The translations under genes were made by a program, and so were the position numbers. 64,000 nucleotides of DNA from Pseudarthrobacter defluvii (GTDB lineage: Bacteria > Actinomycetota > Actinomycetes > Actinomycetales > Micrococcaceae): positions 4,154,001 to 4,218,000 of the forward strand of contig NZ_JAUSYG010000001.1 in the NCBI RefSeq assembly GCF_030816725.1. Reading direction: 5' to 3'. Shown here one piece after another: positions 43,960 through 52,574 of the stretch. Position 1 is the stretch's first letter. Every line of letters starts with the position of its first letter. The notes beneath the pieces are model-generated. The model searched no databases, had not been told where the DNA came from, and was given only the letters and a program-made list of their open reading frames with translations.

Positions 43960-44532
43960 ATGCCCGAAAAGTTCCGGTACGACGTCGAGATCCTGCACCT
44001 GCTGGTGTCCCCTGCGCACGCGTACTTTGGCCGTGCCCGGGACGGTGCCCCCGACGTCCCCACCACCGACGCTCCCCAGGCGGAGGTGGTGGCCGGAAAG
44101 GGAATCGTGGGCGACCGGTTCTTCGGCAAGGCGGCGCACATGGACGCTGCCGTGACCCTCTTTGCCGCGGAGTCCCTCGAAGCCATTGCCGCCGAGTTGG
44201 GCGCGCCACCGTTCGACCCCCTGATGACCCGCCGGAATGTGGTCCTCCGTGGAGCGCAGTTGGCCCCGCTGCTGGGGCAGGACTTTGTGCTGGAATCCGG
44301 AGGCTCCTCGGTGACGCTGCACGGCGGTCGGCACGCCCAGCCCTGCGCCTGGATGAATGAGGTGCTCGCCCCCGGCGCGCATCCGGCCATGCGCGGCCGC
44401 GGCGGCATCCGCTGCCGGGCCCTGTCCAACGGATTCCTGCACCGCGGGCCTGCGGTGCTGGTCAGCCCGGTGCCGCTTGACCCTGCACGGGCAGGCGAGG
44501 CAAGCCTGCTCCGGCCATCCCGGCTGCCCTAG
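43960..44532 (+). CDS. MOSC-domain protein
   Basis: 190 aa from the ATG of MPEKFRYDVEILHLLVSP. The MOSC fold shows in AEVVAGKGIVGDRFFG, DPLMTRRNVVLRG, and GRHAQPCAWMNEVLAPG with the conserved Cys that accepts sulfur or binds molybdenum cofactor in MOSC proteins. The substrate is unknown. The open frame extends 375 bp upstream over the divergent hydrolase gene; the extension is rejected because it has no MOSC-family character. A molybdoenzyme is encoded 18 kb away, but a link is only possible. Confidence 0.82.
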   Translation: MPEKFRYDVEILHLLVSPAHAYFGRARDGAPDVPTTDAPQAEVVAGKGIVGDRFFGKAAHMDAAVTLFAAESLEAIAAELGAPPFDPLMTRRNVVLRGAQLAPLLGQDFVLESGGSSVTLHGGRHAQPCAWMNEVLAPGAHPAMRGRGGIRCRALSNGFLHRGPAVLVSPVPLDPARAGEASLLRPSRLP

Positions 44533-44708
44533 CACCCGGGCCAAGGGTCAATCCGTACGAAATGCCATGCCGACCTGCCTAAATTACAGCCTAGTTGAGT
44601 AATTAACTGGATGAAGAATCTTATTTACAACTTTGTCATACCGGGATAGGTTCATCACCAGCGAACCGCAATCCAGGTCCGCTTCACCCGAACCTACCGA
44701 GGACAGCT

Positions 44709-45692
44709 ATGACATCAACCAGGACTCTGGCCACAAGCCTCATGAGTTTCAGCACGGCAGCACTGTTCGCTCTCTGCTCAGCGGGTCAGGCAACGGCGGC
44801 TCCCGCACCGTCGGACACCAAGGACGTTGCCGGCGTCAGCAGCGCGGCCGTCACCGACACCACCAGCGCCGACTACTGGACGCCCGAACGCATGCGTTCG
44901 GCCATCCCGGCGGACGTCCTGGCCAGGAAGGCGGTGGACCGGCAGAAGTCCAGCCCGGCGGTTCTCCCTGAGCAGGCCAAGGGCCAGGAGACCAGGGTCC
45001 AGGGCTCCGCACCCCAAATCCAGGCCAAGGCCAACGCCAGCGAGAGCCCTGTGCCCCACATCGGCAAGGTGTTCTTCACCCTCGGCGGCACCAATTACGT
45101 CTGCTCGGCAAACTCGGTGGCGTCCACCAACCGGAACACCGTGTCCACCGCCGGCCACTGCCTCAATGAAGGACCCGGAGCCTTTGCCACCAAATTCACG
45201 TTCGTTCCCGCCTACCTGAATGGCTCCGCGCCCTACGGAAAGTGGACCGCCAAGGCGCTTTACGCCCCCACCCAGTGGAGCTCGTCCGGCAGCATGGAGT
45301 ATGACACGGGCTTTGCCGTGATGAACCAGCTCAACGGCCGCAACCTTGCCGACGTCGTCGGGGCCTCCGGTGTCAGCTTCAACGCCGCCCGCGGGCTCGC
45401 CTACAAGGCATTCGGCTACCCGGCAGCCTCACCGTTCAACGGCGAATCCCTGAAGAGCTGCTCCGGCACCGCCACCAACGATCCCTACAACCCCCAATTC
45501 AACAGCCAGGGAATTCCCTGCAACATGACGGGCGGCTCCTCGGGCGGACCCTGGTTCATCGGCACCAGCTCCAGCGGTTACCAGAACTCGGTCAACAGCT
45601 ACGGCTACGGCAGCAACTCCACCAAGATGTACGGCCCGTACTGGGGTTCTGTGATCCAGCAGGCGTACAACGCGGCTTCCTCAGCCCCGTAA
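44709..45692 (+). CDS. Secreted trypsin-like serine protease (S1 family)
   Basis: 327 aa. Signal peptide ending GQATA-AP (residue 31), a propeptide of about 80 residues, then the protease. The triad is His150 in STAGHC, Asp199 in EYDTGFAV and Ser278 in GGSSGGPW. The paired cysteines at 132/151 and 251/271 can form two disulfides. It resembles the glutamyl-endopeptidase/V8-like secreted proteases of actinobacteria. The upstream 130 bp are unusually AT-rich for this window and should hold its promoter. Confidence 0.88.
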   Translation: MTSTRTLATSLMSFSTAALFALCSAGQATAAPAPSDTKDVAGVSSAAVTDTTSADYWTPERMRSAIPADVLARKAVDRQKSSPAVLPEQAKGQETRVQGSAPQIQAKANASESPVPHIGKVFFTLGGTNYVCSANSVASTNRNTVSTAGHCLNEGPGAFATKFTFVPAYLNGSAPYGKWTAKALYAPTQWSSSGSMEYDTGFAVMNQLNGRNLADVVGASGVSFNAARGLAYKAFGYPAASPFNGESLKSCSGTATNDPYNPQFNSQGIPCNMTGGSSGGPWFIGTSSSGYQNSVNSYGYGSNSTKMYGPYWGSVIQQAYNAASSAP

Positions 45693-45696
45693 CGCG

Positions 45697-45803
45697 GACG
45701 ACGGCGTCACGCAGGGCACGCTTTCGGCGCACCTGGGGTGGGGATCCCCGGAAAGCCGGGGCGCCGCCGTCGTGTTCTGCCTGAAAGCATGCCTGGCGTG
45801 ACG
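45697..45803. repeat. Structured intergenic repeat, family B copy 1
   Basis: About 105 bp closely similar (roughly four bases in five) to 56714-56824. Both run CGACGGCGTCACGCA, GGCACGCTTTCGG, a CCTGGGG/CCCCGG core, CGCCGTCGTG and a CTGAAAGC...GTGACG end. The outer halves can pair to form a long hairpin. Located just after the protease stop codon. Confidence 0.8.
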
Positions 45804-45808
45804 TTGAG

Positions 45809-45842
45809 GGTCCGGCCGGTGATTATCGCCGGCCGGACCTTT
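45809..45842. terminator. Hairpin terminator between convergent genes
   Basis: GGTCCGGCCGG pairs with CCGGCCGGACC across a 9-base loop, followed by TTT on the plus strand. It serves the protease gene and possibly the convergent cre operon. Confidence 0.75.
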
Positions 45843-45855
45843 GCGCAGGTACCGC

Positions 45856-47385
45856 CTACCTCTTCCGGTGGATCGACTTGTAGCTCAGGTAGGCGTTGAG
45901 CCCCTCGATCCCGTATTCGGTGCCCAGCCCGGAATCGTGCCGGCCGCCGAAGGGGGCCGCGTGGTTGGAGGCGAAGAAGTTCAAGCCCACCGAGCCGGTG
46001 TCCATCCGGTCGGCCACGGCGAGCGCCGCGTCCTCGTCCCGGCCGAACACCAAACCGCCCAGGCCGAATTCGGTGTTGTTCGCCAGTGCCACAGCCTCGT
46101 CGACGCTGCCGCCGGCGTCGTCGTATTTGAGGATGGTGATCACCGGCCCGAAGATCTCCTCCCGTGCTATCCGCATGTCCGGGGTAACGTCCGCGAACAC
46201 CGTGGGCTCCACGAAGTAGCCGTTCTCCAGCCCCCCGGCCAGCGAGGCCGCGCGCCCGCCGGTGGTGGCTCGGGCGCCTTCGGCCAGCCCTGACTCCACG
46301 TATTCCAGCACGGTGCGGTACTGCGACTCGGTGGCGCAGGGGCCAAAGACCGTCTCCGGGTTTAGGGGATCGCCCTGCTTCCCGGCTGCGATGGTGGCCG
46401 TGACCATGTCCACCACTTCGCCATAGCGGCTGGCGGGGGCCAGGATGCGGGTGGAGATGTAGCAGGTCTGCCCCGTGTTCCGCATGGAGGATTTGATGAG
46501 CACCCGGGACATGGCGTCCAGGTCCGCGTCCGGCAGCACGATTGCGCTGGACTTGCCGCCCAGCTCCAGGGTGACCGGACGCAGCAGCTCACCGCAGGCG
46601 GCGGCGATCTTCCGGCCCACGGGTGTCGAGCCGGTGAATGCCACCTTGGCTACCCCGGGGTGCCTGACCAGCACGTCACCCAGGCGGCCGGAGCCGGTGA
46701 CCAGGTTGACGACGCCGGCCGGGACGCCTGCTGCGGCAATGGCGTCGATGATCACGCGGATGGACAGCGGGGTGGGGGACGCCGGTTTGATCACCACGGT
46801 GCAGCCGGCCAGCAGCGCCGGCGCCAGCTTGATCATCACCAGGTTGATGGGGAAGTTCCACGGGGCGATCAGGGCGCACACGCCCAGGGGATCGCGCCGC
46901 ACCACCGATTCGCCGCCGCCGCGCGGGAAGGGGCGGACGTCCTCCTGTTCCAGGTATCCGACCAGGGTGGCGAAGTAGCGGAGGATGCCGGCGGCGTTGG
47001 CAGCGGCGCCGGAGGATTCGGCCACCGGGGATCCGTTCTCCCGCGAGTTGGTCAGTGAGAGCTCCTCCGCCCGCTTCTCCACTTCATCGGCGATCCGGAG
47101 CAGGTAAGCGGCCCGCTCAGATGGCGCCAGCCGGCGCCATTCGCCGTCGAAAGCCTTCTGGGCGGAGCCGACGGCGGCGTCCACGTCCTCCGCCGTGCCG
47201 TCCGGGACAGAACCCCAGACTTCGCCGGTGGCGGGGTCGGTAACCGGGTTCCGGCCGGTGCCCCGGGAGGGCTGCCAGGCGCCGTCAACGTAGATGGTGT
47301 CCACGTGGGTGTGCGGCAGGGCCAGGCCGGACCGCGTGGCCAGGGCCGGTGCGTCAGCCGGTGCGTCGTGCGTGGCGGAGGTCAT
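45856..47385 (-). CDS. creC: Aldehyde dehydrogenase, CreC-like
   Basis: 509 aa. NAD-dependent ALDH fold: APWNFPINLVMIKLAPALLAG, AFTGSTPVGRKIAAACG, catalytic Glu274 in TLELGGKSS and Cys308 in RNTGQTCYIS. The start is the ATG overlapping the HD-gene stop (ATGA); the frame is open for 60 codons more but without family similarity. It is the last gene of the cre-type operon, where it should oxidise 4-hydroxybenzaldehyde to 4-hydroxybenzoate. The role rests on gene order; the fold itself is certain. Confidence 0.82.
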   Translation of the reverse strand: MTSATHDAPADAPALATRSGLALPHTHVDTIYVDGAWQPSRGTGRNPVTDPATGEVWGSVPDGTAEDVDAAVGSAQKAFDGEWRRLAPSERAAYLLRIADEVEKRAEELSLTNSRENGSPVAESSGAAANAAGILRYFATLVGYLEQEDVRPFPRGGGESVVRRDPLGVCALIAPWNFPINLVMIKLAPALLAGCTVVIKPASPTPLSIRVIIDAIAAAGVPAGVVNLVTGSGRLGDVLVRHPGVAKVAFTGSTPVGRKIAAACGELLRPVTLELGGKSSAIVLPDADLDAMSRVLIKSSMRNTGQTCYISTRILAPASRYGEVVDMVTATIAAGKQGDPLNPETVFGPCATESQYRTVLEYVESGLAEGARATTGGRAASLAGGLENGYFVEPTVFADVTPDMRIAREEIFGPVITILKYDDAGGSVDEAVALANNTEFGLGGLVFGRDEDAALAVADRMDTGSVGLNFFASNHAAPFGGRHDSGLGTEYGIEGLNAYLSYKSIHRKR

Positions 47386-48152
47386 CGGATCACCGCCGTC
47401 TTCAGCAGGGCGTTGGACCGGCAGAGGTCCGCGGTGGCCATCTCCACGGCAGCCTGGGTGATGAGTTCCGGGACGATTTCGGTGGCCAGCCGGTCGGTGT
47501 AGGTGGCGGGATCCATCCCGAACCAGGAGGAGGCCAGGGCGATGCCGGCGTGGTCGAACCGCCACAGCCTGTCGGCGTCACGCATCAGCGCGTCCTCCAG
47601 TGAGCGGGCCACGGGCCGGGTGTCGTGGCCGTCGATAATGTCGCAGACCTGTTCCACGAATCTGCCTGAATAGCCCAGGCCGGGAAGGACCCGGCGGGCC
47701 ACGTCGCAGCCCTGCTTCTCGTGCTCATAGCGGATGGTGGCCTTTCGCCAGTCCCCCGTGAAGCCTTCCGAGAGGATCCGGGACTCATCCACGTGTGCCC
47801 AACCAGTGTCGTGCAGCAGCGTGGCCACCCGCACCAGTTCGGCATCCGCGTCGGGGTAGGCCCGGCACAACCGTTCGGCGAAGGCCAGGGAGATGGGCAG
47901 GTGGATGTCATTGCCGCGGGTCCTGGTTTCGTGGACCACTGCCTTCCAAAGCGCGTCGAGCGAGTCCAGGGCCGCGGGCGTGCCGGTGATGGGGGTGGTG
48001 TCCACGGGTCCGGGGGCTGGGATGGGGCGGACGCTGTACTCCGCGGCGAAAGCATCGGCCAGGGCGTCGCCGGTGTCCGGTGCGGTGCCGGGCGCGCTAC
48101 CGGCGGCGGTGCCGGGCTCCGCCGGGGCAAACGGCGTCTTGGGGGTGCTCAT
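47382..48152 (-). CDS. creD: HD-domain phosphohydrolase, CreD-like
   Basis: 256 aa from MSTPK with GAAGGAG before the ATG. After a 60-residue disordered Pro/Thr-rich start comes an HD domain: VATLLHDTGW (His114-Asp115), YEHEKQGCDVARRVLPG and IIDGHDTRPVARSLEDALMRDADRLWRF. In the alkylphenol pathway CreD removes the phosphate from the oxidised aryl phosphate, which fits an HD phosphohydrolase in this position. A paralog with the same motifs is encoded at 55955. It is translationally coupled to creC. Confidence 0.78.
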   Translation of the reverse strand: MSTPKTPFAPAEPGTAAGSAPGTAPDTGDALADAFAAEYSVRPIPAPGPVDTTPITGTPAALDSLDALWKAVVHETRTRGNDIHLPISLAFAERLCRAYPDADAELVRVATLLHDTGWAHVDESRILSEGFTGDWRKATIRYEHEKQGCDVARRVLPGLGYSGRFVEQVCDIIDGHDTRPVARSLEDALMRDADRLWRFDHAGIALASSWFGMDPATYTDRLATEIVPELITQAAVEMATADLCRSNALLKTAVIR

Positions 48153-48192
48153 AATGCTCCTTCGGGTTGGCCAACCTACTGTCTGGGTGCAG

Positions 48193-49494
48193 TCAGCTGT
48201 CCGTGGTGATGGTCTTGAGTTGGATGCCGGGGTCTGCCGCGGCATCAGCGGGAATGTTGAGGCCCTTGGCGAGCGCGTTCTTGACGGCCATGAAGTCCAG
48301 CGGCGCGTTGACGCAGTCCGCGGCGATGATGCGGCCCTGCCGGTAGTAGAGGACGCTGAATTTTCCGCGTTCCCGGTCGTTCCGGACCACAGTCTGGTCG
48401 TAGCCGTTGCACAGGCCGGCGATCTGCAGCTTGAGGTCCGCCTGGTTGGACCAGAACCACGGGATTCCGGCGTACTCCTCGCGCCGTCCGGTCAGCGAAT
48501 ACGCGGCCACTTTGGCGTGCTCGATGGCGTTGTTGACGCTTTCCAGCCGGATCCGTTCCCCGGGCTCGGAGCCGGGAACGGGGTTGGGCATGTTGGCGAC
48601 GTCCCCCACGGCCACCGTGGTCCCGTCGGAGGCCAACGCGAACCGGTCCACCACCACGCCGTTGTCCACGGCCAGGCCCAGCTGGTCCGCCAGTTGCGTG
48701 TTGGGAATGACGCCGATGCCGATCAGGACGATCTGTGCCGGCAGTACCGTCCCGTCCTGGAGTTCGACGGCGGCAACCCGGGTGCCGCCGTCGTCAGCGG
48801 TGAAGCGCGCCGCACTGGTGTTGAGGCGGATATCCAGGCCGCGGGAGCGGTGGGCCTGCAGGAAGTATTCGGCGGTCTCCTCCCCCACGGCCCGGCCCAC
48901 GAGCCGCGGCCCAAATTCGAGCACGGTGACATTTTTCCCCATCTTCTGCAGGCTGGACGCGGCTTCAAGGCCGATGAACCCGCCCCCAATCACCACCACG
49001 TCCGTGGCGTCGCCAACCCGCGCTTTGAGCGCCAGGGCGTCGTCGGCGTTGCGGAGGTAGAGCACGCCGTCCAGGCCGCTGCCGTCAATCTCGAGCTTCC
49101 GCGCCCTGGCGCCCACGGTCAGGGCCAGCCGCTTGAACGGAAACTCCCGGCCCGAGGACGCATGCGCCACCCCGGAACCGTCCGCTTCCTTGTCGATCCG
49201 GACGATGTATTCGCCCTTGACCAGGTCCACGTTGTGCCCGGCCCAGTAGTCGTTGGAGCGGAAGATGAGGGATTCGCTTTCCACGGTGCCCTGCAGGAAC
49301 TCCTTGGACAGCGCCGGCCGCTGGTACGGGCGGTGGTCCTCGTCCCCCAGCAGGGTGATGTGTTCGTCGAAGCCCAGCGCCCGGAGCGATACCGCCAGCT
49401 GCACGCCGGACTGGCTGGCGCCGATGATCAGGAGCCCGGTCCTGGTGGGAACCGTGGCCGTCGCGGTTTCCTGTTCCACTGCCTGCGTTCCCAT
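48193..49494 (-). CDS. creE: FAD-dependent ferredoxin reductase, CreE-like
   Basis: 433 aa. Two dinucleotide folds: LLIIGASQSGVQLAVSLRALG for FAD and VVVIGGGFIGLEAASSLQKMG for NAD(P)H, then VAVGDVANMP, the second FAD contact. The layout and length are those of P450-system ferredoxin reductases such as putidaredoxin reductase and of dioxygenase reductases. It would pass electrons from NAD(P)H to the [2Fe-2S] ferredoxin encoded directly upstream (2 bp between stop and start), and so to the P450 at 53660. Confidence 0.85.
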   Translation of the reverse strand: MGTQAVEQETATATVPTRTGLLIIGASQSGVQLAVSLRALGFDEHITLLGDEDHRPYQRPALSKEFLQGTVESESLIFRSNDYWAGHNVDLVKGEYIVRIDKEADGSGVAHASSGREFPFKRLALTVGARARKLEIDGSGLDGVLYLRNADDALALKARVGDATDVVVIGGGFIGLEAASSLQKMGKNVTVLEFGPRLVGRAVGEETAEYFLQAHRSRGLDIRLNTSAARFTADDGGTRVAAVELQDGTVLPAQIVLIGIGVIPNTQLADQLGLAVDNGVVVDRFALASDGTTVAVGDVANMPNPVPGSEPGERIRLESVNNAIEHAKVAAYSLTGRREEYAGIPWFWSNQADLKLQIAGLCNGYDQTVVRNDRERGKFSVLYYRQGRIIAADCVNAPLDFMAVKNALAKGLNIPADAAADPGIQLKTITTDS

Positions 49495-49496
49495 GG

Positions 49497-49817
49497 CTAC
49501 ACCTGGGTTTCGGGGGTGGTGACGAACAGTTCGAGCTCGTCCGTCAGGCGGAGCTGGCAGGACAGCCGGGAGTTGTCCTCACGGTCCACGGCGGTGCCGT
49601 AGAGCATCTCGTCCTCCATGTCCTCCATGGCGGGCAGCTGCGATGCACAGTCCTCGCGGACGAAGACGTGGCAGGTGGCGCAGGACAGCGAGCCGCCGCA
49701 TTCGGCCACGATGCCTGGGACGCCGTTGCGCACCGCGGTTTCCATGACCGAATCGCCTGCATTGCCTTCGACGTCCCGGACGGTGCCTTCTGCGTCGGTG
49801 AAGTGAACCGTTGGCAT
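49497..49817 (-). CDS. creF: [2Fe-2S] ferredoxin, CreF-like
   Basis: 106 aa. The cluster cysteines C40, C46, C49 and C87 occur in CGGSLSCATCHVFV and RLSCQLRL, the adrenodoxin/putidaredoxin pattern C-x5-C-x2-C-x(37)-C. The acidic MEDMEDEM patch is where such ferredoxins dock to their P450. It lies between the SDR and reductase genes of the operon, and AAGGAGGACC precedes the ATG. Confidence 0.88.
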   Translation of the reverse strand: MPTVHFTDAEGTVRDVEGNAGDSVMETAVRNGVPGIVAECGGSLSCATCHVFVREDCASQLPAMEDMEDEMLYGTAVDREDNSRLSCQLRLTDELELFVTTPETQV

Positions 49818-49866
49818 TGTGGTCCTCCTTGGTTGAAGTTGGTTGGATGGTGGCGGGGGTGGCCGG

Positions 49867-50655
49867 TCAGATGAACTGCCGGCCGCCGTCCACCACCATG
49901 GTCTGGCCGGTGTAGTAGGAGCTGTCCGGCCCGGCGAGGAACAGGGCGGCGCCCACGATGTCCTCGGGCTGGCTGGCGCGCTTGATGGCGCCGCGGTCCA
50001 CGCCGTAGTTCTCGGCGTTTTCCATGAGCCCGTAGCTGGCTTCCGTGAGCGTGAAGCCGGGGGCGATCGCGTTCACCGTGATCCCCCGCCGGCCCAGTTC
50101 CTTGGCCATAACCCGGGTGAGTGCCACCACGCCGCCCTTGGAGGCAACATAGTGCGCCCACTGTTCCGAGCCGCTGAAGATCGTGGCGCTGGAGAGGTTA
50201 ATGACGCGCCCGCCCTCGGCCAGGTAGGGGCTCGCGGCGCGGGTCACCAGCCAGGGGCCCTTGAGGTTGACATTCATCACCAGGTCCCATTCGGCCGGAT
50301 CGATGTCCTCGAAGCGGCTGCGGGTCACCCCCGCGTACACCGCCGCGTTGTTAAGGACGACGTCGATGCGTCCGTTTCCGAACTCCGCGCAGCTTGCGGC
50401 GAGCTGCTCCGTGGAGTGGACGTCGGTCACGTCTGCGGCGAAGGCCGCGGCGTTGGCACCGGCTTCCCGGACCAGTTTGGCGGTCTGTTCGGCGCCCTCG
50501 GGATTGATGTCCGCCACCGCCACCCGGTATCCACGGCCGGCAAAACCGAGCGCGAACGCCCTGCCCAGCCCGCCCGCGGCGCCGGTGATAAGGACCGTCC
50601 TTTCCTCGGTTCCGTCAACGGCATATGCCCCGGAGGGAATGTTTAGATCAGACAT
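49867..50655 (-). CDS. creG: SDR alcohol dehydrogenase, CreG-like
   Basis: 262 aa from MSDLNIPSGAY. TGAAGGLGRAFALGFAG is the cofactor-binding motif, NNAAVY the NNAG-type strand, and HYVASKGG holds the Tyr-x3-Lys pair. The SDR ending VDGGRQFI is present. It starts eight bases inside the end of creH, so the two are coupled. By position it should oxidise 4-hydroxybenzyl alcohol to the aldehyde after dephosphorylation. Confidence 0.83.
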   Translation of the reverse strand: MSDLNIPSGAYAVDGTEERTVLITGAAGGLGRAFALGFAGRGYRVAVADINPEGAEQTAKLVREAGANAAAFAADVTDVHSTEQLAASCAEFGNGRIDVVLNNAAVYAGVTRSRFEDIDPAEWDLVMNVNLKGPWLVTRAASPYLAEGGRVINLSSATIFSGSEQWAHYVASKGGVVALTRVMAKELGRRGITVNAIAPGFTLTEASYGLMENAENYGVDRGAIKRASQPEDIVGAALFLAGPDSSYYTGQTMVVDGGRQFI

Positions 50656-52516
50656 GGCTATGGCTGTGGGCGCCGGGTCCGGCAACCACGAGGTCGTCCT
50701 CGGCGTCCAGGATCTGAACCGTGCCCTTGGTGCCGTCCACACGCAGCCGCTGACCGGTCTTGATGGTGGTGGACCCGGAGCCCGTGCCGGTGACGGCCGG
50801 CAGGCCGTATTCGCGGCAAACGATCGCCGCGTGGCTCATCATGCCGCCGATGTCCGTGACCGTGGCGCTGATCTTGCCGAAGATGGGACCCCAGGAGGGA
50901 GCGGTCACCGTGGCCACCAGGATTTCGCCCTGCTGCACCTCGGAGAGCTGGTCGGCGTCGGTGACCACGCGGGCCAGGCCTTCCACCACGCCGGGTGAGG
51001 CGGCCATGCCGCGCAGTCCGCCGCCTTCCACCTCTTCACCGGCTCCCAGCCACTGCTGGACCTGTTCGGTGGTGATGCCCCAGAGCATCCGGGTGAAGGG
51101 TTCGGTGATGGATGCCGGCGGGGTGTTCAGGGCGGGGGCGGGGCGGGCGGTCTTGAGAGCGTCCACGATGCCGCGGCGGCGTTCGATCTCCTCGGGCCAG
51201 TAGTCGGGGCCGATGGGTTTGGCACCCACGCCCCACCCGGTGACCAGGTCGAAGAGGGCGTCGCGGACCTCGTTGCGGCCCAGGTAGAGCAGGTCGTCCG
51301 GCTGGGTCCAGAAGCCCTCGGCATGCATCATGCGGGAGAGTTCGCGGATCTTGCGCCAGAAGACGCCCATGGTCCAGTGCTCGATGTAGAAGTTGTGGTT
51401 CTCCACGTAAGGGTAGGCGGTGGCGGCGAGGCCGCGCTTGGCGTCGAAGACGGCCTGGTTGTCGCCTTCGAGGAGGTCGCGGTATTCCTCAATGATGCGG
51501 TCGCGTTCGGCGATGAGGGCCTCGACGGGACGCATGATTTCCTGGCCCTCGTCCACGCGGCGGATGTAGTCGGCGATGTAGCCCAGCGGGATTTCCTGGT
51601 TCACGTTCCAGTACTTGTCGTGGCCGTAGAAGCCGTTGCCCACGGTGAAGTTGAACCAGGGGTCCTTGGCACCTTCGTACTGGGCCAGCCAGCGGTCCCC
51701 GCCCGGGGCGGCGGCGATGGCACCCAAGGTAGCCTCGACGTCGTCCGTGTTTCCGAAGTGGGGCTGGAGGCCCAGTTCGACGGCGAGCTTGGCGAGCTGC
51801 TTGAGCTCGTCATCGGGGCGGAACAGTTCCATGTCGACGCCCTGGACCATGCTGGCGATGGACTGGTCCGGGATGTTGGGGAAGACCTGCTTGCAGAAGT
51901 TGAAGAAGTCCAGGTAGGCGATGTAGCCCAGGTTCAGGAACTCGAAGTGGTACTGCCAGTTCTGGTAGGCCAGCTGGATGAGGCGGTCGTAGCTTTCCAG
52001 CAGCTTTTCGGAGCCGTCCTTGCCCTTGCCGGAGGTGATGTCCTCCATGGGGACCATGTCCGGAAGCTTGGGGAAGGAAATGGTTTCCATCTCGGCGATG
52101 GTGCCCTTGACCTTGACGTGCCAGTCCTTGAGCAGTTGCTCCCAGTTCTGGAAGTAGTGGCCAACGCGCTGCTCGAACAGCGGTACGCGGGCGGCGATCT
52201 GGTCCTCGGGAACCGGAATCGGCGACATGTAGAGGTAGCCCAGGTGGATACGGAATTCGATGCCGTTGGCGTTGGGGATCATCAGGTGCCGGGCGTTGTA
52301 CTGGCCCAGGCACTTGACCGCGAATTCGCCGCCGATGGTTTCGAAGGGCTTGAACACGGTCGGCCAGTGCTGGCTGTCGCAGAACCAGAACTTGGCGTCC
52401 TCCTGTTCCTTGAGTTTGTCCTGGAAGACCAGGTAGTAGGGGTAGAGCTTTTCCCATCCTTCGGCGCCGGCGGGAACCGGCAGCTCGGAGGGCTTGGGGA
52501 ACGACTTCATGGACAT
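50648..52516 (-). CDS. creH: PEP-synthase-like phosphohistidine subunit, CreH-like
   Basis: 622 aa. The C-terminus has the swivelling phosphohistidine domain GGMMSHAAIVCREYGLPAV with His562, as in PEP synthase, pyruvate phosphate dikinase and phenylphosphate synthase. The long N-terminal part (KPFETIGGEFAVKC, NFTVGNGFYGHDKYWNV) has no ATP-grasp motif. It needs the ATP-binding subunit encoded just upstream at 52575. Together they would transfer a phosphoryl group from ATP through His562 to the phenolic hydroxyl. The split into two proteins is the same as in anaerobic phenylphosphate synthase. Starts are MSMK, with GAAAGGA upstream. Confidence 0.83.
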   Translation of the reverse strand: MSMKSFPKPSELPVPAGAEGWEKLYPYYLVFQDKLKEQEDAKFWFCDSQHWPTVFKPFETIGGEFAVKCLGQYNARHLMIPNANGIEFRIHLGYLYMSPIPVPEDQIAARVPLFEQRVGHYFQNWEQLLKDWHVKVKGTIAEMETISFPKLPDMVPMEDITSGKGKDGSEKLLESYDRLIQLAYQNWQYHFEFLNLGYIAYLDFFNFCKQVFPNIPDQSIASMVQGVDMELFRPDDELKQLAKLAVELGLQPHFGNTDDVEATLGAIAAAPGGDRWLAQYEGAKDPWFNFTVGNGFYGHDKYWNVNQEIPLGYIADYIRRVDEGQEIMRPVEALIAERDRIIEEYRDLLEGDNQAVFDAKRGLAATAYPYVENHNFYIEHWTMGVFWRKIRELSRMMHAEGFWTQPDDLLYLGRNEVRDALFDLVTGWGVGAKPIGPDYWPEEIERRRGIVDALKTARPAPALNTPPASITEPFTRMLWGITTEQVQQWLGAGEEVEGGGLRGMAASPGVVEGLARVVTDADQLSEVQQGEILVATVTAPSWGPIFGKISATVTDIGGMMSHAAIVCREYGLPAVTGTGSGSTTIKTGQRLRVDGTKGTVQILDAEDDLVVAGPGAHSHSHV

Positions 52517-52574
52517 GGTGGTCCTTTCAGGAGGGCTCGGCGGTGAGCCTTGGTGGGGTGAAGCCTCGGATGGG